DNA from: Sphingomonas phyllosphaerae
GTDB taxonomy: Bacteria; Pseudomonadota; Alphaproteobacteria; Sphingomonadales; Sphingomonadaceae
Assembly: GCA_036946405.1 (NCBI GenBank)
Contig: JAQIJC010000001.1
Coordinates: 751,001-815,000 of the forward strand
DNA length: 64,000 nt
Reading direction: 5' to 3'
This document shows, piece by piece, positions 36,656 through 46,368 of the stretch (position 1 is its first letter; each line of letters starts with the position of its first letter). The notes under the pieces are model-generated. The model was not told the origin of the DNA and did not search any database. It was given only the letters and a program-made list of their open reading frames with translations. The position numbers and the translations under genes were made by a program.

Positions 36656-37632
36656 GCGGCCCGATCGGCGTCATCGGGGCGGGCGCATGGGGCACCGCGC
36701 TCGCGCAGGTCGCCGCCAGCAACGGTCATGAGGTGCGGCTATGGGCGCGCGACTTGGCGCTGGTCGATGCGATCAACGCGGATCACGAGAACGCCGCCTA
36801 TTTGCCCGGCATTCCGCTCTCGCCGCTGATCCGCGCCACCGGCGATCTGGCGTGGGTGGCGGAGGCGGCGGCCAATCTGATCGTCACGCCCGCGCAGGCG
36901 ATGCGCACGGTGCTGGCGCAGCTGCCCGCCAATGCGCAGGCGCTGGTGGTCTGCTCGAAGGGGATTGAGGCCGGCACGCATCTGCTGATGAGCGAGGTGG
37001 CGCAGGAACAGCATCCCGCCTCGCCGGTGCTGGTGCTGTCGGGGCCGACCTTCGCGCATGAGGTGGCGCGCGGGCTGCCGACCGCGGTGACGCTGGCCGG
37101 GCACGACCCGGCGACGCGCGCCTTGCTCGCCACCGCGATCGCCGCGCCGCATTTCCGTCCCTATGCGTCGAGCGACGTGATCGGGGCGGAGATCGGTGGC
37201 GCCGTCAAGAACGTGCTGGCGATCGCGTGCGGCGTGGTGGACGGCGCCGGCCTCGGGCAGAATGCGCGCGCGGCGCTGATCGCGCGCGGTTTCGCCGAGA
37301 TGACGCGTTTCGGTGCTGCGAAGGGCGCGCGCGCCGAGACGCTCGCGGGACTGTCGGGGCTTGGCGATCTGGTGCTGACCTGCTCGTCGACCGCGTCGCG
37401 CAACTTTTCGCTCGGCGTGGGGATCGGGCGCGGCGAGGCGGCGGTGCACCTGCTCACCAATCGCCGCACCGTCGCGGAGGGCGCCTATACCGCGCCGGTG
37501 CTGCTGGAGGCGGCGCAAGCGGCGAGGGTGGAGATGCCGATTACCGCGGCGGTGTGCCGCCTGCTCGCTGGCGAGGCGGTGCGAGGCGTGATCGACGACT
37601 TACTGGCACGACCGTTGAAGGAAGAGGTGTAG
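36652..37632 (+). CDS. gpsA: Glycerol-3-phosphate dehydrogenase (NAD(P)+)
   Basis: A 326-residue enzyme reducing dihydroxyacetone phosphate to sn-glycerol 3-phosphate for phospholipid synthesis. It has the NAD fold [43 protein letters not shown], the catalytic lysine region [15 protein letters not shown] and [11 protein letters not shown]. The ATG overlaps the tsaD stop codon. A family D repeat follows. Confidence 0.97.
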   Translation: MSGPIGVIGAGAWGTALAQVAASNGHEVRLWARDLALVDAINADHENAAYLPGIPLSPLIRATGDLAWVAEAAANLIVTPAQAMRTVLAQLPANAQALVVCSKGIEAGTHLLMSEVAQEQHPASPVLVLSGPTFAHEVARGLPTAVTLAGHDPATRALLATAIAAPHFRPYASSDVIGAEIGGAVKNVLAIACGVVDGAGLGQNARAALIARGFAEMTRFGAAKGARAETLAGLSGLGDLVLTCSSTASRNFSLGVGIGRGEAAVHLLTNRRTVAEGAYTAPVLLEAAQAARVEMPITAAVCRLLAGEAVRGVIDDLLARPLKEEV

Positions 37633-37665
37633 GGCAATTCGGGCGGGTAGCGCCTCGCACCCACA

Positions 37666-37733
37666 CCGTTCGTCCTGAGCTTGTCGAAGGGCGTGTGCCC
37701 AGGCCGGTGCTTCGACAGGCTCAGCACGAACGG
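37666..37733. repeat. Palindromic repeat, family D, copy 4
   Basis: Ends CCGTTCGTCCTGAGCTTGTCG and the complement ending CAGCACGAACGG. It lies between the convergent gpsA and prs genes and may terminate both. Confidence 0.9.
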
Positions 37734-37756
37734 TGTTGAAGGCCGTGCGCCCCGCC

Positions 37757-38692
37757 TCAATCGAATAGGCTGCTGACGCTCGCCTCGTCCGAAATCCGCC
37801 GCATCGCCTCGGCGAGCAGCGGCGCGATCGTCAGGTGGCGGATCTTGCCCGCGTCCTTGATCGTATCGTGATTGCCGATCGAATCGGTGATGACCAGTTC
37901 GTGCAGCGCCGAGCCTTCGACCCGCGCCACCGCACCGCCCGACAGCACGCCGTGCGAGACATAGGCGACCACGTCCTCCGCCCCCGCTTCCTTCAGCGCG
38001 GCGGCGGCGTTGCACAGCGTCCCTGCCGAATCGACGATATCGTCGATCAGGATGCAGAACCGCCCCTCGACGTCGCCGATGATGTTCATCACCTCCGACT
38101 CGCCCGCGCGCTCGCGGCGCTTGTCGACGATCGCCAGCGGGGCGTTGTCGAGCCGCTTCGACAGCGCGCGGGCGCGCACCACGCCGCCGACGTCAGGCGA
38201 AACGACCATCAAATTCTTCTCGCCGAAGCGCGCGCGGATGTCCTGCGACATCACCGGCGCGGCGAAGAGATTGTCGGTCGGGATGTCGAAGAAACCCTGA
38301 ATCTGCCCGGCGTGCAGGTCGACCGACAGCACGCGGTCGGCACCCGCGGTCGTGACCAGATTGGCGACCAGCTTGGCCGAGATCGGCGTGCGCGGCCCCG
38401 GCTTCCGATCCTGACGCGCATAGCCGAAATAGGGAAGGACGGCGGTGATCCGCTTGGCCGACGCGCGCTTCAGCGCGTCGATCATGATCAGCAATTCCAT
38501 CAAATTGTCGTTGACCGGATAGCTGGTCGACTGGACGACGAACACGTCCTCCCCGCGAACGTTCTCCATGATTTCGACGAAGATTTCCTCATCGGCGAAA
38601 CGGCGCACCAGCGCCTCGGTCAACGGCACCTCCAGATAGTCGGAGATCGCACGCGCCAGCGGCAGGTTGGAATTGCCGGTCATCAATTTCAT
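37757..38692 (-). CDS. prs: Ribose-phosphate pyrophosphokinase
   Basis: A 311-residue PRPP synthase, which makes the ribosyl donor for purine, pyrimidine, histidine and NAD synthesis. Family features are [47 protein letters not shown] and the PRPP loop [19 protein letters not shown]. The start is the ATG complementary to 38690-38692, preceded by AAAGGG. An in-frame ATG four codons later is less likely. It is divergent from gltX with 78 bases between them. Confidence 0.97.
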   Translation of the reverse strand: MKLMTGNSNLPLARAISDYLEVPLTEALVRRFADEEIFVEIMENVRGEDVFVVQSTSYPVNDNLMELLIMIDALKRASAKRITAVLPYFGYARQDRKPGPRTPISAKLVANLVTTAGADRVLSVDLHAGQIQGFFDIPTDNLFAAPVMSQDIRARFGEKNLMVVSPDVGGVVRARALSKRLDNAPLAIVDKRRERAGESEVMNIIGDVEGRFCILIDDIVDSAGTLCNAAAALKEAGAEDVVAYVSHGVLSGGAVARVEGSALHELVITDSIGNHDTIKDAGKIRHLTIAPLLAEAMRRISDEASVSSLFD

Positions 38693-38770
38693 GGACGAAC
38701 ACCCTTTCGTGCGGGCTCGTGTAGGCGCGGGGGCTGGCGAGGGGAAGGGGGGGCGCGTAAGCGCTGACCC

Positions 38771-40108
38771 ATGACCGTCATCACCCGCTTCGCTCCCTCG
38801 CCGACCGGCACACTGCACGTCGGCAACATTCGCACCGCGCTGCACAACTGGATGTGGGCGCGTGCGCAGGGCGGCCGATTCCTGCTGCGCATCGACGATA
38901 CCGATGCGGAGCGCAGCGAGGAACGGTTCGTCGACGCGATCCGCGCTGATCTCGCCTGGCTGGGGCTCCATCCCGATGCCGAGGAGCGCCAGTCGGCGCG
39001 CACTGCCCGCTACGAGGAAGTGTTCGAGGAATTGCGCGCCGCCGGGCACATCTACCCGGCCTATGAAACCGCGCAGGAACTGGACCTCAAGCGCAAGATC
39101 CTGCGCGGGCGCGGGCTGCCGCCGGTCTATGATCGCGCGGCGCTGGCGCTGACCGAGGCCGAGCGCGCGACGATGGAGGCGGAGGGCGTGCGCCCGCACT
39201 GGCGTTTCCGCCTTGATCACGCGACGCCGATCGCATGGACCGACCTGATCCGCGGGCCTCAAGCGTTCGATGCGGCGACGATGAGCGACCCGGTGATCCG
39301 CCGCGCGGATGGTTCGTGGCTTTACATGCTGCCCTCGGCGATCGACGACCGCGACATGGGTGTGACGCATGTCGTGCGCGGCGAGGATCACGTCACCAAT
39401 ACCGCGCTGCAACTGCAGATGTTCGCCGCGATGGGCGCGACCCCGCCCGCCTTCGCGCACGAGGCGTTGCTCACTGGAGCGGAAGGCAAATTGTCGAAGC
39501 GGCTCGGCAGCCTCGGGGTCGATGCGCTGCGTGACGCGGGGATCGAGCCCGCCGCGATCGTCGCGCTGCTGGCACGGCTCGGCACCAGCCAGCCGGTCGA
39601 GCCGCATCTCGACCCTGCGCCGCTGCTCGACGCCTTCGACTTCGCGCATTTCGGGCGTGCGCCGGCAAAGTTCGACGAGCGTGAGCTGGCGCAGGTCAAT
39701 GCGCGGATCGTCCACCAATTGCCGTTCGACGCGGTCGCCGACCGCCTCTCCGCCGGGATCGACGCGGCGGTGTGGGAAGCGATCCGCCCCAATCTCGAGA
39801 CGGTCGCGGGTGCCGCCGACTGGTGGCAGGTGATCGAGGGGCCGATCGAAGCGCCCGCGGCCGGGGAAGACGCCGGCTATCTCGCGCAGGCGGCAGAGGT
39901 CGCGCGCACGATCGACTGGGCCGGCGACCCGTGGCACGCGCTGACCGCGGCGCTGAAGGACGCGACCGGGCGCAAGGGCAAGCCGCTGTTCCTGCCGCTG
40001 CGCCGCGCGCTCACCGGACGCGATCACGGGCCGGACATGGCGGCGCTGCTCCCGCTGATCGGGCGCGACCGCGCGATCGCACGACTGGACTCGAACAGCC
40101 GCGGCTGA
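38771..40108 (+). CDS. gltX: Glutamyl-tRNA synthetase
   Basis: A 445-residue class I synthetase. The HIGH-type motif lies in [19 protein letters not shown] and the KMSKS-type motif in [13 protein letters not shown] helical anticodon-binding domain follows, ending near [14 protein letters not shown]. Many alphaproteobacteria have two GltX paralogues, one of which mischarges tRNA-Gln for the amidotransferase route; which one this is cannot be told here. The ATG is at 38771. The next gene starts 18 bases downstream. Confidence 0.95.
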   Translation: MTVITRFAPSPTGTLHVGNIRTALHNWMWARAQGGRFLLRIDDTDAERSEERFVDAIRADLAWLGLHPDAEERQSARTARYEEVFEELRAAGHIYPAYETAQELDLKRKILRGRGLPPVYDRAALALTEAERATMEAEGVRPHWRFRLDHATPIAWTDLIRGPQAFDAATMSDPVIRRADGSWLYMLPSAIDDRDMGVTHVVRGEDHVTNTALQLQMFAAMGATPPAFAHEALLTGAEGKLSKRLGSLGVDALRDAGIEPAAIVALLARLGTSQPVEPHLDPAPLLDAFDFAHFGRAPAKFDERELAQVNARIVHQLPFDAVADRLSAGIDAAVWEAIRPNLETVAGAADWWQVIEGPIEAPAAGEDAGYLAQAAEVARTIDWAGDPWHALTAALKDATGRKGKPLFLPLRRALTGRDHGPDMAALLPLIGRDRAIARLDSNSRG

Positions 40109-40126
40109 CGTCCTATATCCTCGCGC

Positions 40127-40477
40127 ATGCGACAGTTCCTCGCCCGTATTTCGCCGGTGCGCGCCACGCGCGACCTGCGCTACTTCCTCCAGACGCGCGA
40201 GCGCTACGAGTGGAGCTTCTTCGCGCTGTCGGTCGCGGTGACGGCGGTGGTGATTTGGGCGTTCTTCTACGATTCCTACGCCGAGAAGGAATATCGCCCC
40301 AACATTGTCTACTTCCAGCAGTGGAAGCTCGACCGCACCGATGCCGAGATCGTCGCGCAGCAGAAGATCGACAAGCCGATCCGCGATGCCGAGATCGCCG
40401 CGCAGAAGGCGCGCGAGGAAAAGCTGCGCGCGGGGTTCAAGCGGCTCGACGACAAGCTCAACGACATGGGCATCTGA
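40127..40477 (+). CDS. Small single-pass membrane protein of unknown function
   Basis: A 116-residue protein with one hydrophobic segment ([20 protein letters not shown], about residues 29-48). A charged helical tail rich in Lys, Glu and Arg ([20 protein letters not shown] onward) follows and could form a coiled coil. I recognise no family. It sits between gltX and ribD with gaps of 18 and 4 bases, so it is probably co-transcribed with both. The N terminus ([20 protein letters not shown]) is basic, suggesting a cytoplasmic N terminus. Confidence 0.8.
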   Translation: MRQFLARISPVRATRDLRYFLQTRERYEWSFFALSVAVTAVVIWAFFYDSYAEKEYRPNIVYFQQWKLDRTDAEIVAQQKIDKPIRDAEIAAQKAREEKLRAGFKRLDDKLNDMGI

Positions 40478-40481
40478 TCCG

Positions 40482-41510
40482 TTGAACGACGATGCGCGCT
40501 GGATGGCCGCCGCGCTCGCGCTGGCGGGGCGGACGCGCGGGCGGACGACGCCCAACCCCAATGTCGGGTGTGTGATCGTGCGCGACGGCCGCGTCGTCGG
40601 GCGGGGCTGGACGCAAGCCGGTGGACGGCCGCATGCCGAGGCGATGGCGCTTGGTGAAGCCCGTGACGCGGCGCGGGGCGCGACCGCCTATGTCACGCTC
40701 GAACCCTGCGCGCATCGCAGCACCCGCGGCCCCGCCTGCGCCGATCTGCTCGTCACTGCCGGGGTCGGGCGCGTCGTCGCGGCGGTCGGCGACCCCGATC
40801 CGCGCACCGATGGCGGCGGCTTCGCCCGGTTGCAGGCTGCGGGTATCGCGGTGGAGATTGGCGTGCTGGCGGAGGCGGCGCAGCGGTTGATGGCGGGCTT
40901 CCTCACCCGTCGCGCGCTGGGCCGCCCGCACGTCACGCTCAAGCTCGCGCTGTCGCTCGACGGCGCGGCGGCGCTGGCGGACGGACGCAGCCGGTGGATC
41001 ACCGGCCCGGAAGCGCGCGCCCACACGCATCTCGAACGCAGCCGCCACGACGCGATCCTCGTCGGCCGCGGGACGTGGGAGGCGGATCGTCCCCGCCTCG
41101 ATGTGCGGTTGCCGGGGCTGGAGGGTCGTTCGCCGCTACGCGTGGTGCTTTCCGCGAAGGGACGTCATTGCGAGCGTAGCGAAGCAATCCAGGGCCCCAC
41201 CCCGGACGCTCTGGATCGCGTTGCTTCGCTCGCGATGACGGCACCGATCTGGATTAACGCGCCCGAAGCGATCTCCACTCTCCCCGCCGACCACCTCTTC
41301 GTCGAAGGCGGCGCGCAGACCGCCGCCGCGTTCCTCCGCGCCGACCGCGTCGACCGCCTGCTCCTCTATCGCGCCCCGCTCCTGATCGGCGGCGGGCGGA
41401 CGCTTCCCGACTTCGGGCTGACCGATCTCGCCGACGCGCACGGCCGCTGGACGCTCGCCGATCAGCGCCAGCTTGGCAGCGACCGGCTCGAAGTCTACGA
41501 GCGCGCCTGA
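40482..41510 (+). CDS. ribD: Riboflavin biosynthesis deaminase/reductase RibD, with in-frame repeat insertion
   Basis: A 342-residue bifunctional enzyme: deamination and then side-chain reduction of the GTP-derived pyrimidine. The deaminase domain has [25 protein letters not shown] and the zinc ligands in [17 protein letters not shown]. The reductase domain has [12 protein letters not shown] and [16 protein letters not shown]. Residues about 228-253 ([10 protein letters not shown]...DRVASLAMT) are encoded by a 78-bp family E palindrome and have no counterpart in typical RibD. Both flanks remain in frame and conserved, so the gene is probably functional. The start is taken as TTG 40482, because the usual N-terminal [13 protein letters not shown] follows; ATG 40503 would be slightly short. 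Confidence 0.93.
   Translation: MNDDARWMAAALALAGRTRGRTTPNPNVGCVIVRDGRVVGRGWTQAGGRPHAEAMALGEARDAARGATAYVTLEPCAHRSTRGPACADLLVTAGVGRVVAAVGDPDPRTDGGGFARLQAAGIAVEIGVLAEAAQRLMAGFLTRRALGRPHVTLKLALSLDGAAALADGRSRWITGPEARAHTHLERSRHDAILVGRGTWEADRPRLDVRLPGLEGRSPLRVVLSAKGRHCERSEAIQGPTPDALDRVASLAMTAPIWINAPEAISTLPADHLFVEGGAQTAAAFLRADRVDRLLLYRAPLLIGGGRTLPDFGLTDLADAHGRWTLADQRQLGSDRLEVYERA
41163..41240. repeat. Palindromic repeat, family E, copy 2, inside ribD
   Basis: Left arm CGTCATTGCGAGCGTAGCG followed by AAGCAATCCAG; right arm CTGGATCGCGTTGCTTCGCT followed by CGCGATGACG. The length is exactly 78 bases, that is 26 codons without a stop in the ribD frame. An intergenic copy of the family lies at 32841-32913. 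Confidence 0.92.
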
Positions 41511-41522
41511 AAGGCCTATCCC

Positions 41523-42128
41523 ATGTTCACCGGCATCGTCACCGACATCGGCACCATCGACAGCGTGGAGGAACGCGGTGACCGGCGCGTCACGATCGCC
41601 ACCGCCTACGACACCGCCGCGATCGACCTTGGCGCATCGATCAGCTGTTCGGGCGTATGCCTGACGGTGGTCGACATCCGCCCGGGCCAGTTCGTCGTCG
41701 ACGTGTCGGGTGAGACGGTCGCGCGCACCGCCCACGACCAATGGCAACCCGGACGCCGCCTCAACCTCGAACGCGCGATGAAGCTCGGCGATGAACTCGG
41801 CGGGCACATCGTCACGGGCCATGTCGATGGCGTCGCCGAGGTGATCGGCGTGTGCGCCGACGGCGATTCGAAACGCATCGGCTTCCGCGTCGACGCCGCG
41901 CTCGCGCCGTTTCTCGCCCCCAAGGGCTCGGTGACGATCGACGGCGTATCGCTGACCGTCAACGAAGTACGCGACGAGAGCGACGGCACGCATTTCGCGA
42001 TCAACCTGATCCCGCATACGCAGGCGGTGACGACGCTCGGCGCGCTGGCGGCGGGGCACGCCGTCAACGTCGAGATCGACGTCCTCGCCCGCTATCTGCA
42101 ACGCATGGAGCATTATCGTGGCCGCTAA
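41523..42128 (+). CDS. ribE: Riboflavin synthase, alpha subunit
   Basis: A 201-residue lumazine-binding protein that dismutates two 6,7-dimethyl-8-ribityllumazine molecules to riboflavin. It has the expected internal duplication: MFTGIVTDIGTID with GVCLTVVD in the first barrel, and GHIVTGHVDGVAEV with DGVSLTVNEV in the second. The ATG at 41523 is 12 bases after ribD. The last codons overlap the start of ribB by 11 bases. Confidence 0.96.
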   Translation: MFTGIVTDIGTIDSVEERGDRRVTIATAYDTAAIDLGASISCSGVCLTVVDIRPGQFVVDVSGETVARTAHDQWQPGRRLNLERAMKLGDELGGHIVTGHVDGVAEVIGVCADGDSKRIGFRVDAALAPFLAPKGSVTIDGVSLTVNEVRDESDGTHFAINLIPHTQAVTTLGALAAGHAVNVEIDVLARYLQRMEHYRGR

Positions 42129-43251
42129 GTCCGCCGAACTCGCGCGCCTGCGCCACGGCTATCTGTCGACCCCCGAAGAGATCATCGACGAGGCGCGCAA
42201 CGGCCGGATGTTCATCCTGGTCGACGACGAGGATCGCGAGAACGAGGGCGATCTGGTCATCCCCGCGCAGATGGCGACGCCCGAGAAGATCAACTTCATG
42301 GCCCGCCACGGTCGCGGGCTGATCTGTCTGGCGATGACCAAGACGCGCGTCGAGGACCTCGGGCTCGACCTGATGAGCCGCAACAACGGCACGCGCCACG
42401 AAACCGCCTTCACGGTCTCGATCGAGGCGCGCGAGGGCGTGACGACCGGTATCTCCGCCGCCGACCGCGCCTGCACGATCGCGGTGGCAATCGATTCGAC
42501 CAAGGACCGCACCGACATCGTCACGCCGGGGCACGTCTTCCCGCTGGTCGCGCGCGACGGCGGCGTGCTGGTGCGCGCCGGCCATACCGAGGCGGCGGTC
42601 GACGTGTCGCGGCTCGCCGGGCTCAATCCCTCGGGCGTGATCTGCGAGATCATGAACGAGGACGGCACGATGGCGCGGCTCGACGATCTCGTGTCGTTCG
42701 CGCAGCTCCACAATCTCAAGATCGGCACGATCCGCGACCTGATCGCCTATCGCCGCCGCCACGACCATCTGGTCGAGCTGGTCAGCGAGGCGCCGTTCAC
42801 CAGCCGCTGGGGCGGCGACTGGACGGTGCGCGCCTACCGCAACAAGGCGACCGGCACCGAACAGATCGCGCTGGTGAAGGGGCGCGTCGACCCGACCCGC
42901 CCCACGCTGGTGCGGATGCACGCGCTTTCGCCCTTCGCCGATCTGTTCGGCGAGGAAGGCGAGCGCAGCCGGATGCTCTCGCGCTCGATGGAGCTGATCG
43001 CCGCGGAAGGCGCGGGCGTGATCGTCGTCATCAACCGCCAGCGCGCCGATTCCTTCACCACCGCGGTGCGGCTGAAGGCCGGCGAGCAGGCAACGGTCGA
43101 TATGGAGGAACTGCGCGATTACGGTGTCGGCGCGATGATCCTCGCCGAGCTGGGCGTGCACGACATGGTGCTGCTCACCAACACGCATCACACATTGGTC
43201 GGGCTCGACGGCTATGGGCTGTCGATCGTCGGCGAACGGAAGGTGGATTGA
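42118..43251 (+). CDS. ribB: 3,4-Dihydroxy-2-butanone 4-phosphate synthase with degenerate GTP cyclohydrolase II-like domain
   Basis: A 377-residue RibBA-type protein. The N-terminal half (1-205) is a complete DHBP synthase, which makes the four-carbon unit of riboflavin: [47 protein letters not shown] and [14 protein letters not shown]. The C-terminal half resembles GTP cyclohydrolase II, but at the zinc site (normally Cys, then a GD..SxRCDC block) it reads [20 protein letters not shown] and contains no cysteine, so this domain is predicted to lack that activity. The start is GTG 42118, overlapping ribE. A separate active RibA must lie elsewhere. Confidence 0.92.
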   Translation: MAAKSAELARLRHGYLSTPEEIIDEARNGRMFILVDDEDRENEGDLVIPAQMATPEKINFMARHGRGLICLAMTKTRVEDLGLDLMSRNNGTRHETAFTVSIEAREGVTTGISAADRACTIAVAIDSTKDRTDIVTPGHVFPLVARDGGVLVRAGHTEAAVDVSRLAGLNPSGVICEIMNEDGTMARLDDLVSFAQLHNLKIGTIRDLIAYRRRHDHLVELVSEAPFTSRWGGDWTVRAYRNKATGTEQIALVKGRVDPTRPTLVRMHALSPFADLFGEEGERSRMLSRSMELIAAEGAGVIVVINRQRADSFTTAVRLKAGEQATVDMEELRDYGVGAMILAELGVHDMVLLTNTHHTLVGLDGYGLSIVGERKVD

Positions 43252-43670
43252 TGGCCAACGTCCTCATCGTCGAAGCGCGCTTCTACGATCATCTCAACGA
43301 CATGCTGGTCGCCGGCGCGACCGCGGCGGTCGAGGCGGCGGGTCATCGCGCCGAGGTGCTGACCGTCCCCGGCGCGCTCGAAGTACCCGGCGCGATCGCG
43401 CTGGCGGCGGAGAGCGGACGCTATGACGCGTTCGTCGCGCTCGGCGTCGTGATCCGCGGCGAGACTTATCATTTCGAGATCGTCGCCAACGAAAGCGCGC
43501 GCGGGATCATGGCGTTGACCATGGACGGTGTGCCGATCGGCAACGGCATCCTCACCACCGAGAACGAGGCGCAAGCGATTGTCCGCGCCGACCCCGCGCA
43601 GCTCGACAAGGGCGGCGCGGCAGCCAAGGCGGCACTGGCGATGCTCGACCTCAAGGAGCGGCTCGGCTGA
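43251..43670 (+). CDS. ribH: 6,7-Dimethyl-8-ribityllumazine synthase
   Basis: A 139-residue lumazine synthase, short but within the alphaproteobacterial range. It has [57 protein letters not shown] and [15 protein letters not shown]. It condenses the RibD and RibB products. The ATG shares one base with the ribB stop (TGATG), so translation is coupled. It ends the rib operon; the nusB gene that often follows is absent. Confidence 0.96.
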   Translation: MANVLIVEARFYDHLNDMLVAGATAAVEAAGHRAEVLTVPGALEVPGAIALAAESGRYDAFVALGVVIRGETYHFEIVANESARGIMALTMDGVPIGNGILTTENEAQAIVRADPAQLDKGGAAAKAALAMLDLKERLG

Positions 43671-43694
43671 CACACCGTCATCCTGGGCGTCGCT

Positions 43695-44477
43695 TCAGCG
43701 TCGTGCGATCAGCAATTCCGTGGTCTTGGCAATCGTAAAGACCTCTGACCGCCGGAACGCTGCCTCGACCGCTTCGGCAAGCTTCGTCGTGGCACCGGGC
43801 GCGTCCGCTTCGGGAAGGCTGGTCAGGTAGCCGAGCAGATCGACCGGATCGGTGACCCGCAGCGTGTCATCGTAGCGTCGCACCTCGACCGCGCCGAATT
43901 GCGTCTGCATCAGCGCCAGACCATCCTCCGAGGACAAAGGCGCCGGACGTGTCGACGTACGGCCGAGCGCCTGCTCAACGAGCCCGCTCAACGCCGCCAT
44001 CGTCCCGGCGCGGTTGAGCACCACCGCCACCTTGCCGCCCGGCCGGGTCACGCGCGCCAGCTCGGCCAAGCCCCCGGCGGGGTCAGCAAGATGATAGAGC
44101 ATGTGGATCGCCAGCGCCGTGTCGATGCTACCATCCGCGAACGGCAACGCCGCCGCATCGCCGACGATCGCCGTCACGTCGCTCCACCGTCCGTCGGCGC
44201 GCACCGTCGCATCTGCGGCGGCGACCATCCCCGGCGAATTGTCGACCAGCCGCAGCACGAGGTCGTCGGGAACATTGCGTGGTGCATTCCGCCACAGCGC
44301 GCCGGCGCCACAACCGACATCCGCCACCACGCTGCCCGGCGCGAACGCGATCTCTTCGGCCAGCCACGCGAACCAGTCACCCCGGCCGTACCGCTGGTGG
44401 AGCACCGCGCGCGCCTCCAGCCGATCGGGAAAGCGATACTGCACCTCGCGCAGATAGCGTGCTTCGTCGTCGGTCAT
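43695..44477 (-). CDS. Class I SAM-dependent methyltransferase
   Basis: A 260-residue methyltransferase with motif I VVADVGCGAGALW, the acidic loop LRLVDNSPGMV, GDAAALPFADGSIDTALAIH and the post-motif VTRPGGKVAVVL, typical of the Methyltransf_11 group. The substrate is unknown. Two starts are possible; the ATG complementary to 44475-44477 is preceded by GGAGCG and preferred over the one at 44492. It converges on ribH with only 24 bases between the stops. Confidence 0.82.
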   Translation of the reverse strand: MTDDEARYLREVQYRFPDRLEARAVLHQRYGRGDWFAWLAEEIAFAPGSVVADVGCGAGALWRNAPRNVPDDLVLRLVDNSPGMVAAADATVRADGRWSDVTAIVGDAAALPFADGSIDTALAIHMLYHLADPAGGLAELARVTRPGGKVAVVLNRAGTMAALSGLVEQALGRTSTRPAPLSSEDGLALMQTQFGAVEVRRYDDTLRVTDPVDLLGYLTSLPEADAPGATTKLAEAVEAAFRRSEVFTIAKTTELLIARR

Positions 44478-44573
44478 CGTCGCTCCGACCATGGCATGAC
44501 GTCGCTTATCCTTAAGACCTCGACAATCGGCGCGGCAGAGTTTCGCCGACCGACAATGGCGACGCGGACAGCC

Positions 44574-44996
44574 TTACAGACACGTCACCGGCCCACCCTT
44601 CGTTCCCCTCGACTTGGCGCACAGCAGGATCGGGTGCGTGTCGACCAGCCGCAGGGCGCGGACCATCTTCTCGGTCGCGGTCTTGTAGGTCAGGAAATGC
44701 GGCGCATGGATATGCGCTTCATAGGCGGCGCGGCTGGCATAGACCTCGAGCAGCCGGATCTGGGTCGGATCGTCCGCGATCTGCACCGAATGGAGCATCA
44801 GGACGCCCGGCTCCTTGCGCACCGACGCTTCCTGCTCGGTGGCGAGGATCGCCTTGTACGCTTCGAGCTGCACCGGATCGACCGACACCTCGGCGATCCG
44901 CACCATCATGCCGGGGTCGCCCGGTCCGGCCTGCGCCATGCCGGCACCGGCCAGCGCCAGCGCCGCGGCGCTGCCCTTGCGGATCACGTCTCTCAT
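44574..44996 (-). CDS. Secreted antibiotic biosynthesis monooxygenase-like protein
   Basis: A 140-residue protein. A signal peptide ([20 protein letters not shown], then AQA) precedes an ABM-type ferredoxin-like domain with VRIAEVSVDPVQLEAYKAIL, GVLMLHSVQIADD, IRLLEVYASRAAYEAHIHAP and HFLTYK. Relatives include the YgiN quinol monooxygenase. The export signal suggests a periplasmic role. The ATG complementary to 44994-44996 follows the strong site AGGAGGG. The gene is divergent from the following hypothetical gene. Confidence 0.8.
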   Translation of the reverse strand: MRDVIRKGSAAALALAGAGMAQAGPGDPGMMVRIAEVSVDPVQLEAYKAILATEQEASVRKEPGVLMLHSVQIADDPTQIRLLEVYASRAAYEAHIHAPHFLTYKTATEKMVRALRLVDTHPILLCAKSRGTKGGPVTCL

Positions 44997-45096
44997 CTCG
45001 CCCTCCTGCGGTCGCCTTGCCGCCGGAAACAGCCTAGAACCAACCACCTGACGCGTCTGCCCCGCTTCGGAGGCAGGCTGTCGCAAGGATGCGCCA

Positions 45097-45468
45097 ATGG
45101 ATGAAGCGCCGCCGGCCACGACCGCGCTGGCCACGGCAGAGCGGCTCTTCCGCGACGGGATGGTGGGCGAGGGCGAGGACATCGCCGCCTTCCTCGACCG
45201 GTCCGCGGCCCGGCTGGCGCGCGCCTATCACCACGGCGAGCTGTCCTATGCGGTGTGCGACAGCATCGCGGGCGAACTGTGGGGGCTCTTGCAGGGCCTG
45301 TGGCTCGACGGTGTCGCGCATCGCTGGCCCGCGCTGTTCCAGCAGGTTCATGACGCGTTCGAAGCCGGCGCCTATCACGCGCGCGCCGATGGCTCCGACG
45401 ATCCGGTCGCGACCTACACCGATCCGGCGATCGCCGCGATCGTGGCGGCGCTCGACCAGGCCGATTGA
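45097..45468 (+). CDS. Hypothetical protein
   Basis: A 123-residue acidic, helical protein without signal peptide or membrane segment. It begins MDEAPPATTALATAERLFRD and has two tryptophans in a central GELWGLLQGLWLDGVAHRWP segment. I recognise no family. It stands between the divergent monooxygenase-like gene and the convergent DUF72 gene. Codon use looks like that of its neighbours, and a competing antisense frame is less convincing. Confidence 0.6.
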   Translation: MDEAPPATTALATAERLFRDGMVGEGEDIAAFLDRSAARLARAYHHGELSYAVCDSIAGELWGLLQGLWLDGVAHRWPALFQQVHDAFEAGAYHARADGSDDPVATYTDPAIAAIVAALDQAD

Positions 45469-45524
45469 CGCTGTCCTACATCCGCCAACGCGCGGCATGG
45501 AAGACCCATGATCGCTCCTGCACC

Positions 45525-45572
45525 AATGTTGAGAAACGCCGCCAGCGTCTCAACATTCGCAACATCCGCGGG
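45525..45572. repeat. Inverted repeat overlapping the nadB-type motif
   Basis: A perfect 10-bp inverted repeat, AATGTTGAGA at 45525-45534 and TCTCAACATT at 45548-45557, separated by 13 bases. Bases 45539-45572 repeat the 34-base motif found upstream of nadB with one mismatch. There is no T run, so it is not a normal terminator although it lies between convergent genes. Confidence 0.65.
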
Positions 45573-45573
45573 G

Positions 45574-46368
45574 TCAGCCGAGCCGCTCGATCAACGCCAT
45601 CGCAGCGTGCGGCGCACGAACTTTCGCGCCGTTTATCATGAAGATGAACGTGTCGCGCGGCTGCTTTGGCGCAGGTTCGGCGACATAGGGCAGCCCGTCT
45701 GGGCTTCTGCCAGCGGCCCAATCCCGCGCGATGTCGCGCCAGCGGTCGAGCGCCGCCGGGGCATAGCCGGTCGGTTCCGCCTTGCGCGCATCCTCCAGCC
45801 GCGCATAGACGAAGTCGCCCGACACATCCGCCAGCGCCGGGTAATCGGCCGAATCGCCATGAACGATCGCCACGCCGGCGGCGCGGCACAGGGTGACGAA
45901 CGCCGGGGTCGCAAAGCTCTCGTGCCGCACCTGGATCGCATGGCGCAGCGGCAAACCGGCCTTGCTGGCGGGGAGCAGCTTCAGGAACGCGGCGATGTCG
46001 TCGGCATCGAACTTCCGCGTCGCGGGCAGCTGCCACAGGATAGGGCCGAGCATGTCGCCCAGCTCGACGATCCCCTGTCCGACGAAGCGCGCGATCGACT
46101 CGCCGGCCTCGGCCAGCACCTTGCGCGTCACGCAATAGCGCGACGCCTTGAGCGCGAAGACGAACCCCTCCGGCGCGGTCTCGCGCCAGCCGGCAAAGGT
46201 CGCGGGCTTGAACGAGGAATAGAAGGTGCCGTTGACCTCGATCGCGGTGACATGGCGGCTCGCGTATTCCAGCTCGCGCTTCTGCGGCCATTTGTCGGGA
46301 TAGAAGGTCCCACGCCACGGCTCATAGGTCCAGCCGCCGATGCCCACGCGAATCGAAGAAGCCGTCAT
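45574..46368 (-). CDS. DUF72 domain protein (YecE-like)
   Basis: A 264-residue TIM-barrel-like DUF72 protein. Family features are VGIGGWTYEPWRGTFYP at the N terminus, AIEVNGTFYSSFKPATFAGW, FALKASRYCVTR, LGPILWQLP, HAIQVRHESF and FIFMINGAK near the end. The biochemical function of the family is unsettled. Its ATG overlaps the stop of the upstream HPP gene (ATGA), so the pair is translationally coupled. Confidence 0.9.
   Translation of the reverse strand: MTASSIRVGIGGWTYEPWRGTFYPDKWPQKRELEYASRHVTAIEVNGTFYSSFKPATFAGWRETAPEGFVFALKASRYCVTRKVLAEAGESIARFVGQGIVELGDMLGPILWQLPATRKFDADDIAAFLKLLPASKAGLPLRHAIQVRHESFATPAFVTLCRAAGVAIVHGDSADYPALADVSGDFVYARLEDARKAEPTGYAPAALDRWRDIARDWAAGRSPDGLPYVAEPAPKQPRDTFIFMINGAKVRAPHAAMALIERLG

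Noticed and set aside
40478..40500. FMN riboswitch in front of ribD
   Set aside because: Only four bases separate ribD from the preceding gene, so there is no room for the aptamer, and no conserved RFN element was seen upstream.
38693..40561. Upstream extension of the prs frame to a 934-codon minus-strand protein
   Set aside because: The extension runs antisense through gltX, a clear gene. PRPP synthase begins exactly at the ATG at 38692 after a ribosome-binding site.
40482..41510. ribD as a pseudogene broken by a repeat
   Set aside because: The insertion is 78 bases, keeps the frame, has no stop, and the conserved reductase regions continue after it.
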